The notes under the pieces: generated by a model | What the model saw: only the letters and a program-made list of their open reading frames with translations | Database searches by the model: none | What the model was told of the DNA's origin: nothing | Assembly: GCA_023381355.1 (NCBI GenBank) | Contig: JAMCUL010000008.1 | Coordinates: 1-64,000, forward strand | Origin: Thermoplasmatota archaeon | Lineage (GTDB): Archaea > Thermoplasmatota > Thermoplasmata > Thermoplasmatales > Thermoplasmataceae | Length of the DNA stretch: 64,000 nt | Direction of reading: 5' to 3' | Translations under genes and position numbers: made by a program | In this document: piece after piece, positions 1 to 9,144 of the stretch | Layout of the letters: each line of letters starts with the position of its first letter | Position numbering within the stretch: the stretch's first letter is position 1

Positions 1-651
1 AAATGATTATGATGAGCCAGTTCACCGTTTAAGCAATTTGGAGTGCATAAGTGAAATGATCTCCTACGAATAACCATAATTACAAACAATAAAGGGTTAC
101 TGAGAGCATTTAAACAAGCAACTGCAAGTGGCACCTCCAATTGGAACATTTTAGATACTTTTCGATGAGCGTTTACAATGATCCCGTTATCAACAACCAC
201 TGCTGTATCACCATCATCCCTCATGGTGAATGATGAGTTGGGTCTTCCTCTTCTCGTTGAAGGTCCCTCACTGGAATCATTCCTGTAAAAACTGCACCTT
301 GAGATATGAAGGATATTCGCAACATCACTCACCCTTAACCCCCCGTGTCTATGTATTCATTAGCCATGCTCATTATTTCCTCACTATCTGTTTTTAAAGC
401 ATCACTTAGCAGTGCATTCTCCAGCTTTTTTTCAGCAAGCAGCCTCTTCAGCTTCTCATTCTTGGTTCCATCCTCCTGTAGTGTGGTTTCAGGCCATCCA
501 GGCCAAAGGAATCATAAGATTCCTTCCATCTGTAGTACATTCCAGGATCTATGAAGTATTTCCTGCATGTCTCAACAATCCTGCCATTCTCCTTTGCCTC
601 CTTTATGATGACAATCTTCTCTTCCGCCTTCCATCTTCGCAGTTCTGTCAC
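1..651 (-). pseudogene. Decayed IS3-like transposase (runs off the left edge)
   Basis: On the minus strand an N-terminal helix-turn-helix segment (448-651; begins MTELRRWKAEEKIVIIKEAK, with a WKESYDSFGLDGLK stretch) resembles IS3-family OrfA. The continuation lies in a second frame (about 345-450; EKLKRLLAEKKLENALL, the usual OrfA leucine zipper). A further shift near 330 leads to an OrfB-like start in a third frame (RVSDVANILHISRCSFYR, followed by a degraded RKVSK segment). At least two frame changes are needed, so the gene is very probably dead. A programmed frameshift could explain one join but not both. No terminal inverted repeats were identified. The family assignment is from motif recognition only. 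Confidence 0.72.
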
Positions 652-971
652 TGTTCCCCCCTCAGACCCCTTTCAATTCGTCATTTAATATATATCTATT
701 ACTATTGGACAACTTTGTCTCATTATTTAAGGGGGCAGACCAAGAGTATACAAAAAAATATAGAACTGATATCCGACAACGAATATACACGATAAACTTC
801 ATTTGGAAAAAACCTGGAATAACAAGGTTGTTTGGGGTAACATTTTCGATCAGGACAGATAAATGTAGAATCTTTTACGAAGGAACCTGCGACTATATTG
901 AGAAACTCAATATTGCGACAAACTATGAGGAAATTTACATAAATAGGACAAATATCGTTATCTAAGCCGGG
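652..971. other. Intergenic stretch with no recognisable gene
   Basis: Between the transposase remnant and the next coding relic. An 86-codon open frame (705-965, plus strand) exists, but its translation matches no family I recognise and has no convincing promoter. It may be flanking debris of the insertion sequence. Confidence 0.4.
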
Positions 972-1091
972 ATGGATGCAGGGAGACTTACAGATGATCT
1001 TGCAAAAAAGGACTTTTAAAGATTTGTCGAAAGCGTTTCAAAAAATGGAATAAAGGACATTGAGACGATAAAAGTGACATGGGATTCCTGA
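972..1091 (+). pseudogene. 3' remnant of an unidentified gene with an in-frame stop
   Basis: In one plus-strand frame the sequence reads MDAGRLTDDLAKKDF, then TAA, then RFVESVSKNGIKDIETIKV and a final TWDS before TGA. Both halves look like ordinary charged protein with sense-like codon use, so a nonsense mutation in a former gene tail is plausible. No family is recognised. The distance to the aconitase start (about 80 nt, with its own TATA box) argues against co-transcription. Because the stretch is short, chance cannot be excluded. Confidence 0.35.
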
Positions 1092-1144
1092 AAATTGAAG
1101 AGAGGAAAATAATTCATACATATAAACATGAAAAATCCTTTCAA

Positions 1145-1156
1145 AATTTATAAAAT
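1145..1156 (+). promoter_or_regulatory. TATA box of the aconitase gene
   Basis: An AT-rich TTTATAAAAT-like element is centred about 26 nt upstream of the ATG at 1175. That spacing puts the transcription start at or next to the start codon, so the mRNA is probably leaderless. Confidence 0.6.
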
Positions 1157-1174
1157 AAAATGCAATCATGAGGC

Positions 1175-3862
1175 ATGAAATCAGAGGAATTTGAAGATGA
1201 ATTTATCCTTAACGGGAAGAAATACAGGTATACATCACTCAAGAAACTTTCCGGATATGGCAAGAATCTGGATAAGCTTCCACTTTCAATAAGGATAACC
1301 CTTGAAAGTCTCGCAAGGAACCTGGATGGTGAGACTGTACGTGAAGAAGACCTCAAGAATCTCTTGTCGTGGAGTGGCTCAACCCAGGGTGATTTTGAGG
1401 TTCCACTGACAGTATCCAGGGTTCTTATGCAGGATTTCACAGGTGTTCCTGCAGTGGTTGATCTCGCATCCATGAGAGACATATTCAAGAAGATGGGAAA
1501 AGACCCTGAAGATATTGAACCAAGAGTCCCGGTTGATCTTGTTATTGACCATTCAGTCCAGGTTGATTATTATGGCACAAGTGACGCATTAAGGCTGAAC
1601 TCAGAAAAGGAATTTGAGCGCAATGGAGAAAGGTACAGGTTCCTGAAGTGGGCCCAGGGATCCATGAAGAATCTTCGCATAGTTCCACCATCCACAGGGA
1701 TCGTTCATCAGGTCAACCTTGAGTATCTTGCAACTGTGGTTCATACGAAGGAGTTGGAAGGAGTTGTTCATGCCTATTTTGATACTCTTGTCGGCACAGA
1801 TTCCCATACCACCATGGTGAATGGCATGGGCGTCCTGGGTTGGGGTGTTGGGGGAATAGAGGCAGAGGCTGCCATGCTTGGGCAACCCGTTACATTTCTG
1901 GCCCCAAAGGTAGTTGGTGTGAACATACACGGAAAACTTAAGGAAGGAGTAACTGCAACCGATGTTGTTCTTACTCTAACAGAACTTCTGAGAAAAAGTA
2001 ACGTTGTCGGAAAATTTGTGGAATTCTTTGGAGATGGTGTCTCCTCACTTTCACTTACAGACAGGGCAACGCTTTCCAACATGTGCCCTGAATACGGGGC
2101 TACCTGTGCACTCTTCCCTGTAGATGAAGAAACACTTAACTATCTCAGGCTAACGGGAAGAAGTGAAGATCACGTTGCACTTGTGAAGGAATACCTTACA
2201 AGGCAGGGAATGTTTGGCAATCAGAAGGGACTTGACTATAGTGAATTGATAGATTTTGATCTTTCATCCATTGAAAGTACAATTGCAGGTCCAAAATTGC
2301 CCCAGCAGAAAGTTTCCCTCAGTGATAGCGGGAAGAGCTTTCTCAAATTCATGGAAGAAAATGATCAGAAATTCCAGGACGGGAGGAATTCACCAGTTCA
2401 GGTTTCCCTGAAGGCAACCAGAATAAAACTTGAAGGAAAGGAAGAGACAATCAGGGATGGGGATGTGGTTATCGCTGCGATTACAAGCTGTACAAACACA
2501 TCAAATCCAAGGGTTATGGTTGGAGCTGGACTTCTTGCAAGGAAGGCTGTCGAATATGGGCTGACAGTGAATCCAAAGGTTAAGACCAGTCTTGCCCCTG
2601 GTTCAAGAGTTGTGTCGCAGTATCTCACAGACAGTGGACTCCAGAAATACCTTGATAAACTTGGCTTCGAGGTGGTTGGTTATGGATGTACTACATGCAT
2701 AGGAAATTCAGGCCCTCTGAAAAGTGAAATAGAGAATGCAATAGTTGACAATAACCTGTTTACCGTCGCAGTACTTTCTGGGAACAGGAACTTTGAGGCA
2801 AGAATACACAGGAATGTAAAGGCGAACTATTTGATGTCTCCCCCTCTTGTTGTCGCCTTTGCAATAGCTGGAAGAATCGATATTGACATGGAAAAGGAAC
2901 CTCTTGGAGTCGGGAGGGATGGCAAGAAGATATTCCTAAGGGATATATGGCCCTCAAATTCCGAGATTGACAATATAATTCAGAAGAACGTCACCGAGAA
3001 ACTCTATACGGATAACTACTCTGACGTAAACAGGTTCAGCACTCTCTGGAACAAGATGGAATCTCCTTCTGGAAGCCTTTACAGATGGGACGAAGACAGT
3101 ACATACATCAGAAATCCCCCATTCTTCCAGGATTTCAAGGATGCTGTTCCTGCATATAAAGGCAAAATTGAAAATGCCCATGTCCTTGCAGTTTTTGGAG
3201 ATTCTGTAACGACTGACCACATATCTCCAGCCGGGTCAATCTCCAAGGGAAGCCCGGCCGGAAAGTACCTGATGGATCATGGAGTAAAACCTGAGGATTT
3301 CAACTCCTTTGGGTCAAGGAGGGGAAACCACGAAGTCATGATGAGAGGTACGTTTGGGAACAACAGGATCCGTAACAGGCTTGTTGAGAAAGAAGGTCCC
3401 TACACACGAGCGGAAAGGAATGGAGAAGAGGAATGGATCTTTGATACTGCCATGAACAACATAGCCGCTGGTGGGTCTATTGTCTTTGCGGGAAAGGAAT
3501 ATGGAACTGGATCATCAAGAGACTGGGCAGCAAAGGGTCCTTATCTTCTTGGCGTGAAAGCGATCGTGGCAAGGAGTTATGAGAGGATACATAGAAGCAA
3601 TCTTATAGGAATGGGCATACTTCCACTTCAGTTCAGGGAAGGGAGTACCTTTGACAGCATAAATATAGATCCATACAGCCCCATCAATATACTTTTGCCT
3701 GAAGACATTAAACCACATCAGCAAGCGAAACTTGTATTCCACCACGTTGATGGAAAAGAAGCGACAGAAGATGTTGACATAAGACTTGACACCCCTGTGG
3801 AAGTCCAGTATTACAGGAATGGCGGGATACTTCAGTATGTGATGAGAAGGATGAAAAAATAG
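1175..3862 (+). CDS. acnA: Aconitate hydratase (AcnA/IRP1 type)
   Basis: Converts citrate to isocitrate via cis-aconitate in the cytoplasmic TCA cycle, using a [4Fe-4S] cluster. The 895-residue length fits the AcnA/IRP1 class rather than AcnB. Visible signatures are GTDSHTTMVNGMGVLGWGVG near residue 208, SCTNTSNPR with cluster Cys439, and YGCTTCIGNSGP with Cys505 and Cys508. This is the expected three-cysteine pattern. The C-terminal swivel domain carries FGDSVTTDHISPAG and KEYGTGSSRDWAAKGP. The ATG at 1175 is chosen because a TATA box lies about 26 nt upstream. A DUF2250-like regulator gene follows after a few bases and is probably co-transcribed. Confidence 0.97.
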   Translation: MKSEEFEDEFILNGKKYRYTSLKKLSGYGKNLDKLPLSIRITLESLARNLDGETVREEDLKNLLSWSGSTQGDFEVPLTVSRVLMQDFTGVPAVVDLASMRDIFKKMGKDPEDIEPRVPVDLVIDHSVQVDYYGTSDALRLNSEKEFERNGERYRFLKWAQGSMKNLRIVPPSTGIVHQVNLEYLATVVHTKELEGVVHAYFDTLVGTDSHTTMVNGMGVLGWGVGGIEAEAAMLGQPVTFLAPKVVGVNIHGKLKEGVTATDVVLTLTELLRKSNVVGKFVEFFGDGVSSLSLTDRATLSNMCPEYGATCALFPVDEETLNYLRLTGRSEDHVALVKEYLTRQGMFGNQKGLDYSELIDFDLSSIESTIAGPKLPQQKVSLSDSGKSFLKFMEENDQKFQDGRNSPVQVSLKATRIKLEGKEETIRDGDVVIAAITSCTNTSNPRVMVGAGLLARKAVEYGLTVNPKVKTSLAPGSRVVSQYLTDSGLQKYLDKLGFEVVGYGCTTCIGNSGPLKSEIENAIVDNNLFTVAVLSGNRNFEARIHRNVKANYLMSPPLVVAFAIAGRIDIDMEKEPLGVGRDGKKIFLRDIWPSNSEIDNIIQKNVTEKLYTDNYSDVNRFSTLWNKMESPSGSLYRWDEDSTYIRNPPFFQDFKDAVPAYKGKIENAHVLAVFGDSVTTDHISPAGSISKGSPAGKYLMDHGVKPEDFNSFGSRRGNHEVMMRGTFGNNRIRNRLVEKEGPYTRAERNGEEEWIFDTAMNNIAAGGSIVFAGKEYGTGSSRDWAAKGPYLLGVKAIVARSYERIHRSNLIGMGILPLQFREGSTFDSINIDPYSPINILLPEDIKPHQQAKLVFHHVDGKEATEDVDIRLDTPVEVQYYRNGGILQYVMRRMKK

Positions 3863-3867
3863 GAGAA

Positions 3868-4359
3868 ATGAAAGAAGAAGAGATCCTGGAAGAGCTCCTT
3901 GAAGACGTAAACAACATGAGGATACTCAGGCATATGGAAACCGCAAAGGTTGATTATGCCAAAAATATTATGCGTTATACTGAGATCGATAAACTCATAG
4001 TTTTTCAGTACCTTAAAAAATTTCAGGAAATGGGGCTGCTTGAGATATACGGGAACACTTCAATAAAGAGAACGGATGCGAAGCTCAAAAAAAGCGCTGA
4101 GGTACATAAACACCACACGTATTTCAGGATAACCAGGCTTGGCGAGATAATCCTGAAAATGGCTGATTGTAGATCCTATCTCAGTCTTCTGAATGACAGT
4201 TGCATTGAGAGGCTTTATATTAGAAGATACAGGATTATTGAACCTGAGGATTGTGACAGGAGGATAGTGAAAATGGGGCTGATAGACAGGCATGGAAAAC
4301 TTACTGAAACTGGACAGAAAACACTCAATCTTGCCATCAGAAGGGGCTTCGGCAAATAA
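3868..4359 (+). CDS. DUF2250-like winged-helix protein
   Basis: A 163-residue protein starting 5 nt after the aconitase stop, with an AGGAG just before the ATG, so it is very likely the second gene of the acnA operon. Residues about 10-95 look like an archaeal winged helix (DVNNMRILRHMETAKVDYAK, then a MGLLEIYG wing-like segment and HHTYFRITRLGEIIL). This resembles the DUF2250 family. The C-terminal half repeats a helix-rich pattern ending in KLTETGQKTLNL, which looks like a second winged helix. A DNA-binding regulator is the natural guess but no target is known. The family name is from memory of the pattern and was not checked by search. Confidence 0.75.
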   Translation: MKEEEILEELLEDVNNMRILRHMETAKVDYAKNIMRYTEIDKLIVFQYLKKFQEMGLLEIYGNTSIKRTDAKLKKSAEVHKHHTYFRITRLGEIILKMADCRSYLSLLNDSCIERLYIRRYRIIEPEDCDRRIVKMGLIDRHGKLTETGQKTLNLAIRRGFGK

Positions 4360-4403
4360 TTTTATACATGTGATCTTTGAACAATGAATGAGCGTGTTAC
4401 AAT

Positions 4404-5039
4404 CTACTTAATCAGCTGTCCACTGGCAATCTTCCACATGTAAAGATCCAGTATTCCGGGCTCAATCCCGAATTCATTTGCCCTCTTCTTTATAGCCTTC
4501 TCATACTCGTAATATTTTTTTCTTGTGATTGGTTTTCCTGACATTGCCATATCAGGTTCAATAAGTCTTATTATGTGGATATCAAGAATTGCAAAATCGA
4601 ACATCCCGCAGTTTCTGAGAAAATGAGATGCCTCCTTATATCCAATTCCAACGCAATTCTCGACAAGAAATTCCCTTGCAGTCCATGGATCAGGATGATT
4701 AAGGAGGGCAGGAAGCTCATCCATGATCCACCTGTTGCTCACAATGTAGCTGGATCTTGTATTATAGAACCTGTATTTTGCCAATTTAAGAGAATCCCTG
4801 AGCTGATCTCTGCCATAATATATAAATGGATAGGGCCCAAGTTCCTGCTGCATTTTTATTCCGAGAACAGCAGATGTATTTGCGGTAAGAATGCAGAAAC
4901 ACAGCTCAAAGAAAATATTTTCAGGCGACTCGTCCCTGAATCTCAGGAACTCATTCTTCTTCTTTTCAACCTCACATCTGAAGCCTGAATTGATCAGGGA
5001 TTCCACCTCAAGCCACCATTCCTTTTCTCCCTGCTTCAT
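4404..5039 (-). CDS. ogg: 8-oxoguanine DNA glycosylase/AP lyase (archaeal Ogg type)
   Basis: Excises oxidised guanine from DNA and nicks the abasic site. The 211-residue length matches the short archaeal Ogg2 class. The helix-hairpin-helix/GPD core reads CVGIGYKEASHFLRNCG, with catalytic Lys135, followed by FDFAILDIHIIR with catalytic Asp153. The N-terminal ILTANTSAVLGIKM segment also fits the family. The enzyme ends in MWKIASGQLIK; archaeal Ogg2 enzymes use their C-terminal region to recognise the oxidised base. It is monocistronic and convergent with the upstream aconitase operon. No odd features were seen. Confidence 0.88.
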   Translation of the reverse strand: MKQGEKEWWLEVESLINSGFRCEVEKKKNEFLRFRDESPENIFFELCFCILTANTSAVLGIKMQQELGPYPFIYYGRDQLRDSLKLAKYRFYNTRSSYIVSNRWIMDELPALLNHPDPWTAREFLVENCVGIGYKEASHFLRNCGMFDFAILDIHIIRLIEPDMAMSGKPITRKKYYEYEKAIKKRANEFGIEPGILDLYMWKIASGQLIK

Positions 5040-5090
5040 ATATTACGCCGTATTTGAAAAGATTTAATAAAAGGCACGTATAAGCTTATC

Positions 5091-5987
5091 ATGATCATAT
5101 ACTCTGAACCTGATGCCGGAAAAGAACCACTGCTGGAATTCATAAGAAACACCCAGAAGGAACTGCACATAAACTCCTATCTTATCGATGATCCGGATAT
5201 AATGACCGCAATCTCAAATACAGTTTCCCGAAAGATCAGCGTGAGAATAATAGTAGACGGCCACCCATATGATGGCTCAGGAAGGGAAAGCCTCGAGGCT
5301 TTGAGAAGAACCGGCGCACAGGTCAACATAGCCCCAGGAAGATTCGAGGGAGCAGATGTTTTTGATCACGCGAAATACATGCTTAACGAGAAAGAGTTTA
5401 TTGTTGGAACAATGAACCTTACGGACGCAGCCTTCAAGAAGAACAGGGAATATTTTGTAAGGGGGGATGAAAGGAAGATTCACAAGTCCCTGATGAATAT
5501 ATTCAACTCTGACTGGGAGGGAAAGAGGGCAGGCCAGCATGACAGGAAGCTGCTCATGGTTTCTCCTGATTCTGAGAACAGAATGTTCGATTTCTTAAGG
5601 AACAGCAAAAAAATGTCTATTGAGACTGAGGAGATAGGGGATGACAGTATCCTTCTGGAAATCCTGAGCACCAAGGGCAGGAAACTCAGAATGATACTGC
5701 CCTCAAGCATATCTGAAAATGATGTGAAGAATGCTGAATCCCTAGTCTCACGTGATGTACAGGTAAGAATAATGCCTGCCAATGCCAAATATATGCACGC
5801 AAAGATGATACATAATAAGAAGTCAGTATTCATTGGTTCCCAGAATTTTACTGCGACAAGCCTGATGAAAAACAGGGAGGTTGGAATTTTAATAAAGAAG
5901 GGAAAAGACAAGAAGATTTTCATGGAAAAGTTCACCGAGGACTGGAAGGCATCACAGGAATTCAGGAAATGGAAGAAGAACAAATAA
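5091..5987 (+). CDS. Phospholipase D-superfamily protein with two HKD-like motifs
   Basis: A 298-residue protein with two half-domains, each carrying an HxK core: DHAKYML (His93, Lys95) followed by GTMNLTD, and MHAKMIH (His236, Lys238) followed by GSQNFTA. The acidic residue of the classical HKD motif is not Asp in either copy: Glu occupies the place in the first, and Lys in the second. The conserved Asn of each GxxN element is kept. Two HxK sites are enough to form one active site in this superfamily, so nuclease or phosphodiesterase activity is plausible, but the substrate cannot be told. No signal peptide or membrane segment is visible, so it is probably cytoplasmic. Confidence 0.8.
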   Translation: MIIYSEPDAGKEPLLEFIRNTQKELHINSYLIDDPDIMTAISNTVSRKISVRIIVDGHPYDGSGRESLEALRRTGAQVNIAPGRFEGADVFDHAKYMLNEKEFIVGTMNLTDAAFKKNREYFVRGDERKIHKSLMNIFNSDWEGKRAGQHDRKLLMVSPDSENRMFDFLRNSKKMSIETEEIGDDSILLEILSTKGRKLRMILPSSISENDVKNAESLVSRDVQVRIMPANAKYMHAKMIHNKKSVFIGSQNFTATSLMKNREVGILIKKGKDKKIFMEKFTEDWKASQEFRKWKKNK

Positions 5988-6068
5988 CCTCTAATTGAAA
6001 TATTATAACCAAAAACTCACACAAAATCGGTTAATTACAATATATCAAAATCTTGATCACCTGACCAA

Positions 6069-6077
6069 ATTTAAATA
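6069..6077 (+). promoter_or_regulatory. TATA box of the acyl-CoA synthetase gene
   Basis: An ATTTAAATA element is centred about 27 nt upstream of the ATG at 6100, which supports a leaderless transcript and this start codon. Confidence 0.6.
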
Positions 6078-6099
6078 ACATAAATTACATAGTAAAAAT

Positions 6100-7797
6100 A
6101 TGAAAGAGCTTTATGACATGTATCCAGGCATTAATCTACAGGGGTTCAAGGTACCTGAATATTATAACTGGTCCATGGACTGGATTGATTATCTTGCAAA
6201 GACCCAGGGTGACAGGAATGCCCTTATATTTTATTATGAGGGGAAGAGGCGTGATTTCTCATTCAGGGAAATATCTGATCTTTCCTCAAGATTTGCATTT
6301 TATCTGAGTGAGAAGGGTGTCACGAAAGGTGACAGGATATTGCTTATGCTCGGGAATGTTCCAATGATGTGGATCTCTGTTGTAGCAATATTGAAAATTG
6401 GTGGCGTAATAGTTCCGACTGCAACCTCAATGACTTCCGATGATGTGAAATACAGGATAGAATCCGCAGATATCTCTGGCGTGATTACAGATGATATAAA
6501 TATTTCCAAGTTCAGTGGAATGGAAAGCAGGCTCAAGGTCACAGTCTGTGCTTGGGGAAATGACGGAAAATGGGATACCATTGATCATAATTCGTTATCC
6601 AGTATAAGGAAACTTGAAACGGGCGAAAAAACCAGATCAGATGAACCGGCCCTGATATATTTCACCAGTGGGACAACAGGGCTCCCCAAGATGGTTCTTC
6701 ACACACACTCCAGTTATCCACTGGGTCATTACAGCACAGCCATGTGGATTGGCATTGAAAAGAACGGTGTACACTGGAATATTAGCTCCCCCGGATGGGC
6801 GAAGCATGCATGGAGTTCCATTTTTGCGCCATGGAATGTCGCTGCAGCAACCGTTGCCTTTCATTATGAAGGGAGATTTGATCCTGCAGAGCATCTGAGG
6901 CTGATTGGAGAACTTGGAATATCTTCAATATGTGCCTCTCCCACAGTCTGGAGAATGTTCATAATTCAGGATATGACAGCAGTGAACCTGAAATCGCTGA
7001 AGACAGCCGCTAGTGCAGGAGAGCCTCTGAATCCTGAAATTATAGCAAGATTCAGGGATGTGAGCGGAACAGAGATCAGGGACGGTTACGGGCAGACTGA
7101 AACTGTTCTCATGGTGGGAAATTTCCCCGGAGTAAAGATAAAGCCAGGCTCAATGGGGAAACCATCGCCATTCTTCAGGATGTCCATCGCGGATGATGAT
7201 GGGAAAAGGCTTGGTAATAATGAGGAGGGTAACATTGTTGTTGAGACCGATCCAGAAAGACCTATCCCGCTCATGGTAGGATACATGAATGATGAGGAAA
7301 AGAACAAAGAAATTTTCAAGGAAGGCCTTTATTTTACTGGGGATAGAGCGTTCAGAGATGATGATGGCTATTACTGGTATGTGGGCAGGAGCGACGATGT
7401 GATCAAGAGTTCGGGATACAGGATTGGCCCTTTTGAAGTAGAAAGTGCACTTATGGAACACGGTTCTGTTGTTGAATCAGCCGCCGTCGCCTCCCCTGAT
7501 CAGGTCAGGGGAGCTGTTGTGAAATGTTTCGTTGTCCTGAAGAAGGGAATTGAGCCCTCACAGGAACTTGCTGACAGACTCAGCCAGTATGTGGCTGAAA
7601 AAACAGGTCCTTACAAACACCCGAGAAAGATACAGTTCATAGATTCCCTGGACCAGGTAAAAACGATTTCAGGAAAAATAAGGAGAAAAGATCTGAAAGA
7701 GATGGAATACGGAAAGAGGAAAAATAATCTTGGGGGCATTGAATTTATAACAAGACCTCTCAGGGAGGCTAAAGAGGAGGATGAGGAGGATGAATGA
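6100..7797 (+). CDS. AMP-forming acyl-CoA synthetase (medium-chain type)
   Basis: Activates a carboxylic acid to its acyl-CoA through an acyl-adenylate, in the cytoplasm. It is 565 residues long, with the adenylate-forming signature YFTSGTTGLPKM at residues 187-198, DGYGQTET near residue 328, YFTGDRAFRDDDGYYWYVGR in the hinge region, and the C-terminal catalytic KTISGKIRR with Lys526. The overall pattern (short N-terminus, SPGWAKHAWSS segment) is closest to medium-chain or acetyl-CoA synthetase-like ACSM enzymes, but the acid cannot be named. A run of Glu/Asp forms the last ten residues. Its likely role is activation of fatty or amino-acid-derived acids for oxidation. Confidence 0.88.
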   Translation: MKELYDMYPGINLQGFKVPEYYNWSMDWIDYLAKTQGDRNALIFYYEGKRRDFSFREISDLSSRFAFYLSEKGVTKGDRILLMLGNVPMMWISVVAILKIGGVIVPTATSMTSDDVKYRIESADISGVITDDINISKFSGMESRLKVTVCAWGNDGKWDTIDHNSLSSIRKLETGEKTRSDEPALIYFTSGTTGLPKMVLHTHSSYPLGHYSTAMWIGIEKNGVHWNISSPGWAKHAWSSIFAPWNVAAATVAFHYEGRFDPAEHLRLIGELGISSICASPTVWRMFIIQDMTAVNLKSLKTAASAGEPLNPEIIARFRDVSGTEIRDGYGQTETVLMVGNFPGVKIKPGSMGKPSPFFRMSIADDDGKRLGNNEEGNIVVETDPERPIPLMVGYMNDEEKNKEIFKEGLYFTGDRAFRDDDGYYWYVGRSDDVIKSSGYRIGPFEVESALMEHGSVVESAAVASPDQVRGAVVKCFVVLKKGIEPSQELADRLSQYVAEKTGPYKHPRKIQFIDSLDQVKTISGKIRRKDLKEMEYGKRKNNLGGIEFITRPLREAKEEDEEDE

Positions 7798-7941
7798 TAT
7801 TGAATAACACTTTTCATCCTTTTTTCTTGAAATTATATATTTTGAATTTTTCCATAAAGATTAACTCCCGACACTAAATATTTATATTTACCTATAATGA
7901 GCGAAATTTAATTAATAAGTTGTGATACTCATTCGATTTGA

Positions 7942-8316
7942 ATGAGCGTCCTTAGAAGAAATGTTCTGATAAAAGCCCTTCAAAACGTATATGGGAGCAA
8001 GGGAGTTAGCAAGGCAGATGTTGTGGAGCTGGGGGACTTTCTTTTGGCGTTCTTTGGATATGAGGATTATGTCCTGGACAACGTTCTTTCATCACCTGAA
8101 AGAGATGCATTCTATGATCTTGAGGAAAATGGATTTCTGAAGACGCACAGGGAGGAAATAACACTTCCAAAGGGAAAAGTATGGAGGGTTAACCAGTGGA
8201 AGCTCCGGAAGAACAAGATTGAAGAATTTTCCAAGAATGTCAGGGAGGAAGAAGAGATAGAGAAAAAATATGAGGAGATTTTCAAGATGATTGAACATCA
8301 GGGAACTGTTCAGTAG
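7942..8316 (+). CDS. Conserved hypothetical protein (possibly DUF6015)
   Basis: A 124-residue soluble protein: an N-terminal helical region (MSVLRRNVLIKALQNVYGSK) resembling a small helical or winged-helix domain, a PKGKVWRVNQW segment, and a Glu/Lys-rich C-terminal helix predicted to be a coiled coil. It resembles a short Thermoplasmata family I associate with DUF6015, but that link is from memory. A TATA-like TTTAATTAATAA about 26 nt upstream supports the ATG at 7942. Its stop overlaps the end of the convergent TauE-like gene by a few bases. No function is assigned. Confidence 0.7.
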   Translation: MSVLRRNVLIKALQNVYGSKGVSKADVVELGDFLLAFFGYEDYVLDNVLSSPERDAFYDLEENGFLKTHREEITLPKGKVWRVNQWKLRKNKIEEFSKNVREEEEIEKKYEEIFKMIEHQGTVQ

Positions 8317-9077
8317 AGTGCCCTGAAAAATTCACTAAACGCAACCAGAACAAATACAGAACCAAGGAAAAGATATATTGTGCGTGGCTTAAGTTCATTT
8401 GCCTTTCTTCCGAATACATAACCGGATATAAGCCCGACAATCCCTATTATGAATGCTGCCTCTATGTCAACTGTTCCTGATATTACATAGGCTGAAGCAC
8501 CACTTCCGGCGGAAAGAAACATTGCCAGGGTTGCTGTTCCAACCATCTTCTTGACTTCCATTCCCCTGAAGAGGTACATCATCACTGCTATGAACATGAT
8601 TCCACCGCTCGCCCCCATCGTCCCTGTAACAATTCCTACAAATATTGACAGGACACCAGCAACGAGATACCAGATTCTGCTCCTCTGTGTATCTTCTGAT
8701 TTATCGCTTATGGGTTTGTTTCCCTTCCCTGATCTGAATGCCCTTACAGCCATAAGGAGGGTGAATATTGCAAATGCTATCTCCAGGGGAACTTCAGGCA
8801 GTGAGAGCGCGATGAGGGAACCAATCTGCGCACCAAGGACCGCCCCTGCCCCGAGGCTGAGGCCCAGGTAGATCTTTACATTTTTCTTCCTGAAATAGGC
8901 ATATGTGACGGATACAGTTGTAATCACGTCAACCAGAAGGCTTGTGCCCACAGCCTGCTGAAATGTGTGACCAAGGAATGATAGCGCAGGCACTACAATT
9001 ACAACACCACTGCTACCAGTAATGCCGGTAAGAATACCTGTAATTATGCCAATTATTGCATAGATGAGTATAAGCAT
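8310..9077 (-). CDS. TauE/SafE family membrane transporter
   Basis: A polytopic membrane protein of about 255 residues with the two-fold repeated TauE/SafE pattern: GIITGILTGITGSSGVVIVV in the first half and GIVTGTMGASGGIMFIAVMM in the second, giving roughly eight membrane segments. Family members export sulfite, sulfoacetate or other organosulfur anions, so the substrate here is open. I prefer the ATG at 9077 (MLILIYAIIG), which begins directly with the first helix, over an in-frame TTG at 9116 that would add a hydrophilic leader. It lies downstream of an MFS gene on the same strand, about 70 nt away, so co-transcription is possible. Confidence 0.85.
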   Translation of the reverse strand: MLILIYAIIGIITGILTGITGSSGVVIVVPALSFLGHTFQQAVGTSLLVDVITTVSVTYAYFRKKNVKIYLGLSLGAGAVLGAQIGSLIALSLPEVPLEIAFAIFTLLMAVRAFRSGKGNKPISDKSEDTQRSRIWYLVAGVLSIFVGIVTGTMGASGGIMFIAVMMYLFRGMEVKKMVGTATLAMFLSAGSGASAYVISGTVDIEAAFIIGIVGLISGYVFGRKANELKPRTIYLFLGSVFVLVAFSEFFRALY

Positions 9078-9144
9078 CTGTGGTAAATTGCATGATCGAA
9101 GATGTATTTTTCCCAATTATGTATACATTTTGAACATTAATGTT

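Noticed and set aside
412-965. Plus-strand open frames of 127 and 86 codons over the transposase remnant and its flank
   Set aside because: The first is antisense to transposase sequence; the second has no promoter, no family and untypical composition.
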